A DNA stretch of 13,871 bases from Pseudomonadota bacterium (GTDB lineage Bacteria; Pseudomonadota; Gammaproteobacteria; Burkholderiales; Rhodocyclaceae). Under the pieces are notes generated by a model, which made no database searches, was not told the origin of the DNA, and was given only the letters and a program-made list of their open reading frames with translations. Positions 1 through 8,507 of the stretch are shown here, piece by piece. The stretch lies in NCBI GenBank assembly GCA_021811225.1, contig JAJZPJ010000058.1, forward strand, positions 1-13,871, written 5' to 3'. The position numbers were made by a program, and so were the translations under genes. Positions within the stretch are counted from its first letter, which is position 1. The number at the start of each line of letters is the position of its first letter.

Positions 1-339
1 GCGGCCGGAGAGCACCAGGGCCATCTCCACGGTCATCAGGATGCCGATGCCCGCCCCCAGCGGCAGATAGCTCCAGAAGCCCTGGCGCAGGCGCTCGATG
101 TTGATGTCGAGCATCATCACCACGAACAGGAACAGCACCATCACCGCGCCGACATAGACCATCACCAGCACGATGGCGAGGAACTCGGCCTGCAGCAGCA
201 GCCAGATGCCGCCGGCGGAAAAGAAGGCCAGCACCAGGAACAGCGCGGCGTGCACCGGGTTCCTCGCGGTGATCACGCGCAGGCTGGCAAGCACCAGGAC
301 GGTGGCCAGAAAATAGAAGATTGCGCTCTTGAAATCCAT
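1..339 (-). CDS. nuoJ: NADH-quinone oxidoreductase subunit J, 5' part only
   Basis: This is a membrane subunit of the proton-pumping arm of complex I. The start is ATG at 339, six bases after the nuoI stop, with a GAG-rich ribosome site between them. The frame stays open to base 1, so 113 residues are visible of roughly 200 expected for the family; the rest lies outside the window. The visible part begins MDFKSAIFYFLATVLVLAS and holds about four hydrophobic segments (near residues 3-22, 31-50, 52-75 and 90-110). The segment around residues 56-70 reads VLVMVYVGAVMVLFLF, the characteristic NuoJ membrane helix (TM3, which contains the pi-bulge in solved complexes). Position after nuoI matches the standard nuoA-N order. 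The identification is by sequence style and by synteny. Confidence 0.95.
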   Translation of the reverse strand, partial: MDFKSAIFYFLATVLVLASLRVITARNPVHAALFLVLAFFSAGGIWLLLQAEFLAIVLVMVYVGAVMVLFLFVVMMLDINIERLRQGFWSYLPLGAGIGILMTVEMALVLSGR

Positions 340-345
340 CTCGCT

Positions 346-834
346 CTACCTGTAGGGGGCGTCCTGCGCGCGGTCCTTGGCGATCTGTGCCTCGTTCTTG
401 TCGCCGACCGCCAGCAGCATCTGCTTGGTGTAGTAGAGATCGCCGCGGCTCTCGCCGTGGTACTCGAAAATGCGCGTCATGACGATCGCATCGACCGGGC
501 AGGCTTCCTCGCAGAAGCCGCAGTAGATGCACTTGATCAGGTCGATGTCGTAGCGCGTGGTGCGCCGGCTGCCGTCGTCGCGCTCGGCCGATTCGATGGT
601 GATCGCCAGCGCCGGGCAGACCGCCTCGCACAGCTTGCAGGCGATGCAGCGCTCCTCGCCGTTGGGGTAGCGGCGCAGCGCGTGCAGGCCGCGGAAGCGG
701 TTGCTCTGCGGCGTCTTCTCCTCGGGGAACTGGACGGTGATCTTGCGCACGAACAGGTGCCGTCCGGTCACCGCCAGACCCTGGAACAGTTCGATGAGCA
801 GCAGGCTCTTCAGGAATTTTCTTATCGCGGCCAT
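346..834 (-). CDS. nuoI: NADH-quinone oxidoreductase subunit I (two 4Fe-4S clusters)
   Basis: This 162-residue peripheral-arm subunit carries clusters N6a and N6b and passes electrons from NuoG toward NuoB. Two ferredoxin motifs are complete: CIACKLCEAVCP (Cys63, 66, 69, 73) and CIYCGFCEEACP (Cys102, 105, 108, 112). The N-terminal stretch, about residues 5-25, is amphipathic to hydrophobic, as expected for the segment that lies on the membrane next to NuoH. Length is typical of alpha- and betaproteobacterial NuoI (about 162). The ATG at 834 follows the nuoH stop by 4 bp, and the TAG at 346 precedes nuoJ by 6 bp, so it is part of one polycistronic unit. Nothing in it looks damaged. Confidence 0.98.
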   Translation of the reverse strand: MAAIRKFLKSLLLIELFQGLAVTGRHLFVRKITVQFPEEKTPQSNRFRGLHALRRYPNGEERCIACKLCEAVCPALAITIESAERDDGSRRTTRYDIDLIKCIYCGFCEEACPVDAIVMTRIFEYHGESRGDLYYTKQMLLAVGDKNEAQIAKDRAQDAPYR

Positions 835-838
835 GGCG

Positions 839-1888
839 TCATTTCCAGATGGAGAGCGGCGACATCATCCAGACGCCGACCAGCAGCAGCCAGAACATGC
901 ACAGCGGCACGAACACCTTCCAGCCCAGGCGCATGATCTGGTCGTAGCGATAGCGGGGGAAGGTGGCGCGGAACCACAGGAACAGGAACAGGATGAAGCA
1001 GGCCTTGGCCGCCAGCCAGAGGAAGCTGTCGGGCAGGAAGCCCACCGGGGAGAGCCAGCCGCCGAGGAAGAAGATCGAGGTCATCACCGAGACCAGGATC
1101 ATGTTCGCGTATTCGCCGAGGAAGAACATCGCGAAGGCCATGCCCGAGTATTCGACCATGTGGCCGGCGACGATCTCGGATTCGCCCTCGACCACGTCGA
1201 AGGGCGCCCGGTTGGTCTCGGCGATGCCCGAGACCAGGTAGATGACGAACATCGGCAAGAGCGGCAGCCAGTTCCAGGAGAGGATGCCCAGCCCCATGCC
1301 GGCGAACATGCCCCGGCCCTGGCCGCGCACGATCTCGGTGAGGTTGAGGCTGGAGGAGACCATCAGCACGCAGACCAGGGCGAAGCCCATGGCGATCTCG
1401 TAGGAGACCATCTGCGCCGCCGAACGCATCGCGCCGTAGAAGGCGTATTTCGAGTTGGAAGCCCAGCCGGAGATGATCACGCCGTAGATGCCCACCGAGG
1501 TCATCGCCAGCAGGTAGAGCACGCCGGCGTTGATGTTGGCCAGCACGTAGCCGTCGGAGAAGGGCACCACCGCCCAGGCCGCCAGCGCGGTGGCGAAGGC
1601 CATCGCCGGGCCGATGAAGTACAGCCCCTTGCTGGCTTTGGTCGGGACGATGATTTCCTTGAACACCAGCTTCATGCCGTCGGCGATCGGCTGCAGCAGC
1701 CCCCAGGGACCGACGCGGTTGGGGCCGATGCGCACCTGCATCCAGCCGATCACCTTGCGTTCCCAGAAGGTCAGGTAGGCGACGCAGATCAAGAGCGGCA
1801 GGATGATGCCGATGATCTTCAGCAGGGTCCATACCAGGGGCCAGGCTTCGCCGAACAAGGGCTGGAGATACTGCACCATCGCACCCAT
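839..1888 (-). CDS. nuoH: NADH-quinone oxidoreductase subunit H
   Basis: This is the membrane subunit that forms much of the quinone-binding chamber at the junction of the peripheral and membrane arms. The product is 349 residues with about eight hydrophobic helices. Family signatures are present: WERKVIGWMQVRIGPNRVGP near residues 43-62, the acidic loop YANMILVS region, and ETNRAPFD-VEGESE (near 225-240), the conserved charged loop facing the quinone site. I chose ATG at 1888, which overlaps the last base of the nuoG stop as TGATG. A GTG three bases upstream (1891) and an ATG at 1879 are also possible and would change only the first few residues. Tight coupling to nuoG and a 4-bp gap to nuoI are typical of this operon. 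Confidence 0.97.
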   Translation of the reverse strand: MGAMVQYLQPLFGEAWPLVWTLLKIIGIILPLLICVAYLTFWERKVIGWMQVRIGPNRVGPWGLLQPIADGMKLVFKEIIVPTKASKGLYFIGPAMAFATALAAWAVVPFSDGYVLANINAGVLYLLAMTSVGIYGVIISGWASNSKYAFYGAMRSAAQMVSYEIAMGFALVCVLMVSSSLNLTEIVRGQGRGMFAGMGLGILSWNWLPLLPMFVIYLVSGIAETNRAPFDVVEGESEIVAGHMVEYSGMAFAMFFLGEYANMILVSVMTSIFFLGGWLSPVGFLPDSFLWLAAKACFILFLFLWFRATFPRYRYDQIMRLGWKVFVPLCMFWLLLVGVWMMSPLSIWK

Positions 1889-4251
1889 CACAGAGCCTCC
1901 ACGGTGATCGCGCCGGAGGGGGCGGAAAGACCGGCGACCGAGGGATGCGCGGCGGCGATGCGCACCACGCCCTCGGGCAGGCGCTCGTCCAATTCGGCCA
2001 CCAGCACCGCGCTGCCGGCTCCCTGCTTGACCCTGACCTGCCGACCGGCGGCGATGCCGAGCTTCTGCAGCTGGGTGGAATTCATGCGTGCGCTGGGCGC
2101 TGCGGCGTCGCGCGCGCGCTGCAGGCTGGGGGCACGGCGCACCAAGGCGTCGGCGGCGTAGATGGGCACGTCGGCGACCCGCTCCAGGGGGCCGGCGTCG
2201 ATCGACAGATCGAGGGCCGCGCCGCTCGCGCCCTCGTCCAGCCGGTCGGCTACGAATTCCGGCGCGGCGCCGGCGAAAATCTCGGCGCGCACCGCCTCGC
2301 TGCTGTCCTGCTCGAAGCCTTGCAGACCGAGCAGGTTGCCCAGCACGCGCAGCACCTTCCAGGCCGGGCGGGTCTCGCCCAGCGGCTGGACCACGGCGTT
2401 GAAGCTCTGCACCCGGCCTTCGGTATTGACGAAGCTGCCCGAGGTCTCGGTGAAGGGCGAGACCGGCAGCAGCACGTCGGCGTAGTCGAGGGCGCCGGCC
2501 GGCTTGAACGGCGAGAGCACCACCACCGTTTCGGCCTGCTTCAAGGCGGCCATGGCCTGCTGCGGATCGGCGCAGTCGAGCTCGGGTTCGGCGTTCAGGA
2601 GCAGATAAGCCCGGCGCGGCGCGGCGAGCATGGCCGCGGCGTTCAGGCCGTCGGGGCCGGGCAGCGCATCGGCGACGTAGCCGCCGACGCTGTTGGCGGC
2701 TACGCCGAGGAAACCGACGCGCGCGCCGGTGAGGCTCGCCAACTGCCGGGCCAGCGCCTGCAAGGTCGCCGCCCGCGGATGCTGCTGCGCGAGGTTGCCG
2801 AGGAAGACCGCGGCCTTGCTGCCTGCCCCAGAGAGCAGGCTCGCAGCGATCGCTCTCGCCTCAGCGCTCACCGTCAGCGCACCGATCGCGGCATCGACGG
2901 CAACCCCCTTCGCTTCGGCCGCGCACTTGAGCACCTGGGCCAACAAGCGCGGCAGCTGCGAGGGCGGCACGATCGCCTTGGCGTGGATCTTGATCAGCTG
3001 ATCGTCGTCGGCCGCGTGAAGCAGCGACACCTGGGCGCCGCGCTTGGCGGCCTGGCGCAGGCGCTGGGCGATCAGCGGCTGATCCTTGCGCAGGAAGCTA
3101 CCGACCACCAGCACGCGATCGAGGTCGTCGATCTCGGAAATCTTCATGCCCAACCAGGGGGCAGATGCGGGACCATCGGCGCGCTTGCCGTCCTGAGAGA
3201 AATCGCTCTGGCGCAGGCGGAAGTCCACGTTGGCGGCGACACCCGAGATGCCGCGCATCAGCTTCTGCGCAAGATACAGTTCCTCCAGCGTGGCGTGGGG
3301 CGAGAGCAGCGCGCCCAGTGCCGCGCCGCCGTGGTTCTTGGCGACGTCCTTGAAGGCGTGGGCGACGTAGTCGAGCGCCTGCTGCCAGTCAACCTCGTGC
3401 CACTGGCCGCCGTGCTTCAACATCGGCCGGGTCAGGCGCTCGGGGGAATTGAGCCCCTCGTAGGAGAAGCGGTCCTTGTCCGAGAGCCAGCATTCGTTGA
3501 TCGCCTCGTTGTCCAGCGGCAGCACGCGCATCACCCTGTCGTGCTTGACCTGGACGATCAGATTGGCGCCGAGGCCGTCGTGCGGACTGACCGATTTGCG
3601 GCGGGCGAGCTCCCAGGTGCGCGCCGAGAAGCGGAAGGGCTTGGAAGTCAGGGCACCGACCGGGCACAGGTCGATGATGTTGCCGGACAGTTCGGAGTCC
3701 ACCGTCTGGCCGATGAAGGACATGATCTCGGCGTGCTCGCCGCGAAATGCCTGACCCAGCTCCATCAGGCCGGCGATCTCCTGGGTGAAGCGAACGCAGC
3801 GCGTGCAGTTGATGCAGCGCGTCATGTCGGTGGCCACCAGCGGACCGAGATTCTTGTTCATGACCACGCGCTTCTCTTCCTGATAGCGGGAAGCGCTGGC
3901 GCCGTAGCCGACGGCGAGATCCTGCAGCAGGCATTCGCCGCCCTGGTCGCAGATCGGGCAGTCCAACGGGTGGTTGATCAGCAGGAACTCCATCCCCCCC
4001 TTCTGCGCGGCGACCGCCTGCCCGGAGTGCGTCTGCACCTTCATGCCGTTGGTCACCGGCGTGGCGCAGGCCGGCATCGGCTTGGGCGCCTTCTCCACCT
4101 GCACCAGGCACATCCGGCAATTGGCGGCGATCGACAACTTCTTGTGGTAGCAAAAGTGCGGGATGTAGGTACCGAGCTGATGCGCCGCCTCGATGATGGT
4201 GCTGCCTTCGGCAACCTGCAGCGCCTTGCCGTCGATTTCGATGTCTAGCAT
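1888..4251 (-). CDS. nuoG: NADH-quinone oxidoreductase subunit G
   Basis: This is the largest complex I subunit (787 residues) and part of the electron wire between NuoF and NuoI. The N-terminal domain has ligands for three clusters. The 2Fe-2S N1b site is Cys34, 45, 48 and 62. N5 is His94, Cys98, 101 and 107 (HPLDCPICDQGGEC). N4 is Cys146, 149, 152 (CINCTRC) and Cys196 (DLCPVGAL). A degenerate molybdopterin-oxidoreductase-like domain fills roughly 220 to 690. The four-Cys N7 motif found in E. coli and Thermus is absent, as in mitochondria and most alpha- and betaproteobacteria. The central part is rich in alanine and less conserved, which is normal for NuoG. The start ATG at 4251 overlaps the nuoF stop by 7 bp, and residue 1 onward (MLDIEIDGK) matches the family start. 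Confidence 0.97.
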   Translation of the reverse strand: MLDIEIDGKALQVAEGSTIIEAAHQLGTYIPHFCYHKKLSIAANCRMCLVQVEKAPKPMPACATPVTNGMKVQTHSGQAVAAQKGGMEFLLINHPLDCPICDQGGECLLQDLAVGYGASASRYQEEKRVVMNKNLGPLVATDMTRCINCTRCVRFTQEIAGLMELGQAFRGEHAEIMSFIGQTVDSELSGNIIDLCPVGALTSKPFRFSARTWELARRKSVSPHDGLGANLIVQVKHDRVMRVLPLDNEAINECWLSDKDRFSYEGLNSPERLTRPMLKHGGQWHEVDWQQALDYVAHAFKDVAKNHGGAALGALLSPHATLEELYLAQKLMRGISGVAANVDFRLRQSDFSQDGKRADGPASAPWLGMKISEIDDLDRVLVVGSFLRKDQPLIAQRLRQAAKRGAQVSLLHAADDDQLIKIHAKAIVPPSQLPRLLAQVLKCAAEAKGVAVDAAIGALTVSAEARAIAASLLSGAGSKAAVFLGNLAQQHPRAATLQALARQLASLTGARVGFLGVAANSVGGYVADALPGPDGLNAAAMLAAPRRAYLLLNAEPELDCADPQQAMAALKQAETVVVLSPFKPAGALDYADVLLPVSPFTETSGSFVNTEGRVQSFNAVVQPLGETRPAWKVLRVLGNLLGLQGFEQDSSEAVRAEIFAGAAPEFVADRLDEGASGAALDLSIDAGPLERVADVPIYAADALVRRAPSLQRARDAAAPSARMNSTQLQKLGIAAGRQVRVKQGAGSAVLVAELDERLPEGVVRIAAAHPSVAGLSAPSGAITVEAL

Positions 4252-5576
4252 TGAGACGGCCTCACATGGATCTTGCTGCCTTCGCGCTGCACTTCGGGCG
4301 GCACCAGGCACTTCTTGTTGTCGATGTGGTACTCGAACTCGCTCCGGAAGTGCTTGATGAAGCTCCTCACCGGCAGCGAGGCGGCGTCGCCCAGGGCGCA
4401 GATGGTGCGGCCCATGATGTTGTCGGTGACGCCGTTCAGGAGATCCAGATCCTCGGCGCGCCCCAGGCCGTGCTCGATCCGATGCACGACGCGGTAGAGC
4501 CAGCCGGTGCCCTCGCGGCAGGGCGTGCACTGGCCGCAGGATTCCTCGAAGTAGAAGTAGGACAGGCGCTCCAGCGCGCGCACCATGCAGACGCTCTCGT
4601 CCATCACGATCACCGCCCCGGAACCCAGCATCGAGCCGGCCTTGGCGATGGCGTCGTAATCCATCGTGCACTCCATCATGATCTCGGCCGGCAGCACCGG
4701 TGCGGAAGAGCCGCCCGGAATGCAGGCCTTCAGCTTGCGCCCGCCGCGCATGCCGCCGCACATCTTCAGCAATTCCGGGAAGGGCAGGCCCATCGGCACC
4801 TCATAGACGCCCGGCCGGACCACGTGGCCGGAGACCGAGAACAGCTTGGTGCCGCCGTTGTTGGGCTTGCCCAGTTCGAGATACTTCTCGCCGCCGTTCA
4901 TGATGATCCACGGCACCGCGGCGAAGGTCTCGGTGTTGTTGATGGTGGTCGGCTTGCCGTACAGGCCGTAGCTCGCCGGGAAGGGCGGCTTGTAGCGCGG
5001 CTGGCCCTTCTTGCCCTCGATCGACTCGAGCAGCGCCGTCTCCTCGCCGCAGATGTAGGCGCCGTAGCCGTGGTGGGCATAGAGCTCGAAGTTGAAGCCG
5101 CTGCCGAGGATGTTCTGGCCGATCAGGCCGGCGGCGCGCGCCTCGTCCAGCGCCCGCTCGAAGCGCGCATACAGATCCCAGACCTCGCCGTGGATGTAGT
5201 TGTAGCCGACCGCGGTGCCCATCGCGTAGGCGGCGATGGCCATGCCCTCGATCACCTGGTGCGGGTTGTAGCGCAGCAGGTCGCGGTCCTTGAAGGTGCC
5301 CGGCTCGCCCTCGTCGGAATTGCAGCACAGGTACTTGGTGCCGGCATAGGCCTTGGGCATGAAGCTCCACTTCAGGCCGGAGGGGAAGCCGGCGCCGCCG
5401 CGGCCGCGCAGCGAGGATTTCTTCACCTCGTTGATCACCGCCTCGGGCGTCATCTTCTCCGCCAGGACCTTCTTCAGCGCGGCGTAGCCGCCGCGCCCGA
5501 CGTAGTCGTCCAGGTGCCAGGTGGCGTCGGCGGTGGCCGGCTCTATGCCGGCGGTGAGGATCGTCTGGGCGCTCAT
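4245..5576 (-). CDS. nuoF: NADH-quinone oxidoreductase subunit F (NADH- and FMN-binding)
   Basis: This is the electron input subunit of complex I, where NADH reduces FMN. The product is 443 residues, close to E. coli NuoF (445). The FMN/NADH fold shows GRGGAGFPSGLKW (residues 58-70), NSDEGEPGTFKDR near 90-103 and GAYICGEETALLESIEG near 175-191. The N3 4Fe-4S ligands are Cys347, 350, 353 (ESCGQCTPCREG) and Cys393 (RTICALGD). I chose the ATG at 5576, which shares ATGA with the nuoE stop. The open frame extends further upstream, but there it overlaps nuoE and has no family similarity. The C-terminal 20 residues after the N3 domain end in a free cysteine (HVRPSQC); this tail is variable in the family. 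Confidence 0.98.
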   Translation of the reverse strand: MSAQTILTAGIEPATADATWHLDDYVGRGGYAALKKVLAEKMTPEAVINEVKKSSLRGRGGAGFPSGLKWSFMPKAYAGTKYLCCNSDEGEPGTFKDRDLLRYNPHQVIEGMAIAAYAMGTAVGYNYIHGEVWDLYARFERALDEARAAGLIGQNILGSGFNFELYAHHGYGAYICGEETALLESIEGKKGQPRYKPPFPASYGLYGKPTTINNTETFAAVPWIIMNGGEKYLELGKPNNGGTKLFSVSGHVVRPGVYEVPMGLPFPELLKMCGGMRGGRKLKACIPGGSSAPVLPAEIMMECTMDYDAIAKAGSMLGSGAVIVMDESVCMVRALERLSYFYFEESCGQCTPCREGTGWLYRVVHRIEHGLGRAEDLDLLNGVTDNIMGRTICALGDAASLPVRSFIKHFRSEFEYHIDNKKCLVPPEVQREGSKIHVRPSQC

Positions 5577-6082
5577 GATTTCGGCCCGGCAGGTTTGGCC
5601 AGCGCTTCGGCCCGCAGCTCGGCCAGCAACTGGTCGATCGCCTCGGTGCTCATGTGGCTGCACATCCGCTTGTTGTTCATCAACAGCACCGGCGCATCGC
5701 CGCAGGCACCCAGGCACTCGCCCTCCTTGAGGGTGAACAGGCCGTCCGGGGTGGTCTCGTTGAAGTCGATGCCGAGCGTCTGCTTGAGGTGATCGGCGGC
5801 ATGAACGCCGCCGGAGAGCGCGCAAGGCAGGTTGGTGCACACGGTGAGCTTGAACCTGCCCACCGGCGCCAGGTCGTACATGTTGTAGAAGGAGGCGATC
5901 TCGTAGGCCGCCATCGGCGCCATGCCGAGGTAGTCGGCGACCGCGGCGATGGTCTCCTGCGCCAGATAACCCTTCTCGTCCTGGGCGATCGCCAGCGCCG
6001 CCATCACCGCCGACTGCTTCTGGTCGGCCGGGTACTTGGTCAGCTCGCGGTCGATTCTCTTCAGTGCGTTATCGCTCAGCAT
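5573..6082 (-). CDS. nuoE: NADH-quinone oxidoreductase subunit E (2Fe-2S N1a)
   Basis: This thioredoxin-fold subunit binds the off-path 2Fe-2S cluster N1a next to the flavin of NuoF. With the start chosen here the product is 169 residues. Ligands are Cys82 and Cys87 (VCTNLPC) and Cys123 and Cys127 (GECLGAC), with the usual spacing. The N-terminal helical part (YPADQKQSAVMAAL-AIAQ) is a strong family signature. I prefer ATG at 6082 (MLSDNALKRID), 4 bp after the nuoD stop, because relatives start with a similar sequence. A TTG at 6097 would add five residues and overlap nuoD. The downstream end overlaps nuoF by four bases (ATGA), implying translational coupling of the two NADH-module proteins. 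Confidence 0.97.
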   Translation of the reverse strand: MLSDNALKRIDRELTKYPADQKQSAVMAALAIAQDEKGYLAQETIAAVADYLGMAPMAAYEIASFYNMYDLAPVGRFKLTVCTNLPCALSGGVHAADHLKQTLGIDFNETTPDGLFTLKEGECLGACGDAPVLLMNNKRMCSHMSTEAIDQLLAELRAEALAKPAGPKS

Positions 6083-6086
6083 GGTC

Positions 6087-7340
6087 TCATCTATCAACGT
6101 CGCCGAAGACGATGTCCATCGTGCCGATGATGGTCACGGCGTCGGCGATCATGTGGCCTCTTGCCATCTCGTCCATGGCGGACAGATGGGTGAATGCGGC
6201 GGAGCGCAGCTTCATCCGATAGGGCTTGTTGGCGCCGTCGGAAATCAGATAGACGCCGAACTCGCCCTTGGCGTGCTCGATGCCGGCATAGACCTCGCCG
6301 GCGGGCACGTGGATGCCCTCGGTAAACAGCTTGAAGTGGTGGATCAACTCCTCCATGCTGCCCTTCATCTTCTCGCGCGATGGCGGCGCCACCTTGTGGT
6401 TGTCGGTGATCACCGGACCGGGATGCTGGCGCAGCCAGGCGACGCACTGCTTGATGATGCGGCTGGACTGGCGCATCTCCTCCATGCGCACCAGGTAGCG
6501 GTCGTAGCAGTCGCCATTGACGCCGACCGGGATGTCGAACTCGAGGTGCTCATAGACCTCGTAGGGCTGCTTCCGGCGCAGATCCCACTCGATGCCCGAG
6601 CCGCGCAGCATCGGGCCGGTGAAGCCCAGTTGCAGGGCGCGCTCCGGCGAGACGATGCCGATATCGACCAGGCGCTGCTTCCAGATGCGGTTGTCGGTGA
6701 GCAGCGTCTCGTAGTCGTCGCAGTTGCCCGGAAAGCGGTCGGCGAAGTCTTCGACGAAATCGAGCAGCGAACCTTCGCGCGCCGCGTTCAGCTCCTTCAC
6801 CGTCTTGGCGTTCTTGAACTTGTTGACCTCGTAGCGCGGCATGCGGTCGGGCAGGTCGCGATAGACGCCGCCGGGCCGGTAGTAGGCGCCGTGCATGCGC
6901 GCGCCGGTGGTGGCCTCGAGGATGTCGATGATGTCCTCCCGCTCGCGGAAGGTGTAGAGCACCATGGTCATGGCGCCGACGTCCAAGGCCTGGGTGCCGA
7001 TGGACAGCAGGTGGTTGTGGATGCGCGTGATCTCGTCGAACATCACCCGGATGTACTGGGCGCGCAGCGGCACCTCGATGCCCAGCAGCTTCTCGATCGC
7101 CATCACGTAGGGATGCTCGTTGACCAGCATCGAGGTGTAGTCGAGCCGGTCCATGTAGGGCACCGACTGCAGCCAGGTCTTCTGCTCGGCGAGCTTCTCG
7201 GTGGCGCGGTGGAGCAGGCCGATGTGCGGATCGGCGCGCACCACCACCTCGCCGTCGAGCTCCAGCACCAGACGCAGCACGCCGTGCGCCGCCGGGTGCT
7301 GCGGGCCAAAGTTCAATGTGTAATTCTGGATGTCAGCCAC
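6087..7340 (-). CDS. nuoD: NADH-quinone oxidoreductase subunit D
   Basis: This 417-residue subunit is related to the large subunit of NiFe hydrogenases and, with NuoB, forms the quinone-reduction pocket. Visible signatures are the N-terminal FGPQHPAAHGVLRLVLELDG (near residues 11-30), which carries the conserved quinone-site histidines, then LLHRATEKL, DRLDYTSMLVNEHPY, and the C-terminal end FGDVDR. The nickel-binding cysteines of hydrogenases are absent, as expected. The start is GTG at 7340 inside an 8-bp overlap (GTGGCTGA) with the end of nuoC, so NuoC and NuoD are separate proteins rather than the fused NuoCD of enterobacteria. The 417-residue length matches alpha- and betaproteobacterial NuoD. 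Confidence 0.98.
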   Translation of the reverse strand: MADIQNYTLNFGPQHPAAHGVLRLVLELDGEVVVRADPHIGLLHRATEKLAEQKTWLQSVPYMDRLDYTSMLVNEHPYVMAIEKLLGIEVPLRAQYIRVMFDEITRIHNHLLSIGTQALDVGAMTMVLYTFREREDIIDILEATTGARMHGAYYRPGGVYRDLPDRMPRYEVNKFKNAKTVKELNAAREGSLLDFVEDFADRFPGNCDDYETLLTDNRIWKQRLVDIGIVSPERALQLGFTGPMLRGSGIEWDLRRKQPYEVYEHLEFDIPVGVNGDCYDRYLVRMEEMRQSSRIIKQCVAWLRQHPGPVITDNHKVAPPSREKMKGSMEELIHHFKLFTEGIHVPAGEVYAGIEHAKGEFGVYLISDGANKPYRMKLRSAAFTHLSAMDEMARGHMIADAVTIIGTMDIVFGDVDR

Positions 7341-7959
7341 GGTCGGTATTTCCGTAATTTTGCTCGCGGATGATGCGCGGCGTGACTTCGCGCGGCGCGA
7401 TGCTCACCGGCTGATAGACGACGCGCTTTTGCTCCGGATCGTAGGTCATCTCGACGTAGCCGGAGATCGGGAAGTCCTTGCGGAAGGGGTGGCCGATGAA
7501 GCCGTAGTCGGTGAGGATGCGGCGCAGGTCGGCGTGGCCCCGGAACATGATGCCGAACAGATCGAAGGCCTCGCGCTCGAACCAGTCGGCGCTGTTCCAG
7601 ATCGACGTTACGGAATCGACCACGGGAAAGGCGCCGTCTTCGGCGAAGACGCGCAGGCGCAGACGCCAATTGTGGCTGAGCGAGAGCAGCTGGCTCACGG
7701 CCGCGAAGCGGTTGGCCCGCTCGGCCGCCACGCCGGCGGGCGCGCTCACCTCGCCGTAGCTGGCGTAGTCGACGCCGCACAGATCGATCAACTGCTCGAA
7801 GCGCAGATCCGGATGGTCGCGCAGCGTTCTGGCCACGGCCAGGTAATCGGCGGCGGTCACCACCAGGGTCACCTCGCCCAGGGCCGTGACCAGACTACCG
7901 ACACGCTCGCCCAATACGCTGTGCAAATTCTGACAAAGCCTTTCCAGCTTGGCGCTCAT
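7333..7959 (-). CDS. nuoC: NADH-quinone oxidoreductase subunit C (30 kDa subunit)
   Basis: This 208-residue peripheral-arm subunit packs against NuoD and NuoB and has no cofactor. The family motifs are clear: LIDLCGVDY near residue 55, then WFEREAFDLFGIMFRGH and GFIGHPFRKDFPISG in the second half. ATG at 7959 is chosen because MSAKLERL matches the family start. The open frame runs further back, through the nuoB-nuoC gap into nuoB, but that part has no NuoC character. The gap to nuoB (68 bp) is the longest inside the nuo genes here and has no obvious promoter. No strong Shine-Dalgarno sequence is seen before the start. The 3' end overlaps nuoD by 8 bp. Confidence 0.97.
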   Translation of the reverse strand: MSAKLERLCQNLHSVLGERVGSLVTALGEVTLVVTAADYLAVARTLRDHPDLRFEQLIDLCGVDYASYGEVSAPAGVAAERANRFAAVSQLLSLSHNWRLRLRVFAEDGAFPVVDSVTSIWNSADWFEREAFDLFGIMFRGHADLRRILTDYGFIGHPFRKDFPISGYVEMTYDPEQKRVVYQPVSIAPREVTPRIIREQNYGNTDRG

Positions 7960-8027
7960 GTTGATGTCGACGGATCGAGAAGGTTGCGGTTGAAGAGCGG
8001 ATTGATGACGGCGATAGCGTTGGCAGC

Positions 8028-8504
8028 CTAGCGGGCGATGGTCGAGGTGCGCTTGATCTTGCTTTGCAGCTGGATGATGCCGTAGAGCAGCGCTTCGGCC
8101 GTCGGCGGACAACCGGGCACGTAGATATCGACCGGCACGATGCGGTCGGCGCCGCGGACCACCGAGTAGGAATAGTGGTAGTAGCCGCCGCCGTTGGCGC
8201 AGGAGCCCATCGAGATCACCCAGCGCGGCTCGGCCATCTGGTCGTAGACCTTGCGCAAGGCCGGCGCCATCTTGTTGGTCAGCGTCCCGGCGATGATCAT
8301 CACGTCCGACTGGCGGGGACTGGCGCGGAACACCACGCCGAAGCGGTCGAGGTCGTAGCGCGAACAGCCGGTATGGATCATCTCGATGGCGCAGCAGGCC
8401 AGACCGAAGGTCACCGGCCAGAGCGAACCGGTACGGGTCCAGTTGATCAGCTTGTCGAGCGAGGTGGTGACGAAACCTTCCTGCAGGAGTCCTTCAATGC
8501 TCAT
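8028..8504 (-). CDS. nuoB: NADH-quinone oxidoreductase subunit B (cluster N2)
   Basis: This 158-residue subunit carries the terminal 4Fe-4S cluster N2, which reduces quinone. Ligands are the tandem Cys37-Cys38 (LACCAIEM), Cys102 (MGSCANGGG) and Cys132 (VPGCPPTAEAL). Other conserved blocks are INWTRTGSLWP, SRYDLDRFGVVFR and SPRQSDVMIIAGT. The product ends RTSTIAR, the usual betaproteobacterial C-terminus, at a TAG. The ATG at 8504 follows the nuoA stop by 3 bp. The frame after the TAG stays open for 23 codons, to a TGA that overlaps the nuoC start, which is discussed as a separate observation. The protein itself appears complete and normal. Confidence 0.98.
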   Translation of the reverse strand: MSIEGLLQEGFVTTSLDKLINWTRTGSLWPVTFGLACCAIEMIHTGCSRYDLDRFGVVFRASPRQSDVMIIAGTLTNKMAPALRKVYDQMAEPRWVISMGSCANGGGYYHYSYSVVRGADRIVPVDIYVPGCPPTAEALLYGIIQLQSKIKRTSTIAR

Positions 8505-8507
8505 GAT

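Noticed and set aside
1945..4248. Very long plus-strand open frame (767 codons) opposite nuoG.
   Set aside because: It is a shadow of GC-rich codon bias on the reverse strand of a clear nuoG. The translation is rich in His, Arg, Gly and Ala without domain motifs, and the ligand-bearing protein is on the other strand.
4251..5792. Long plus-strand open frame opposite nuoF, and similar ones opposite nuoH (701-2161), nuoD (6036-7373), frdB (9950-10702) and frdA (11197-12663).
   Set aside because: All lie antisense to confidently identified genes, show low-complexity composition typical of antisense frames in GC-rich DNA, and have no recognisable family features.
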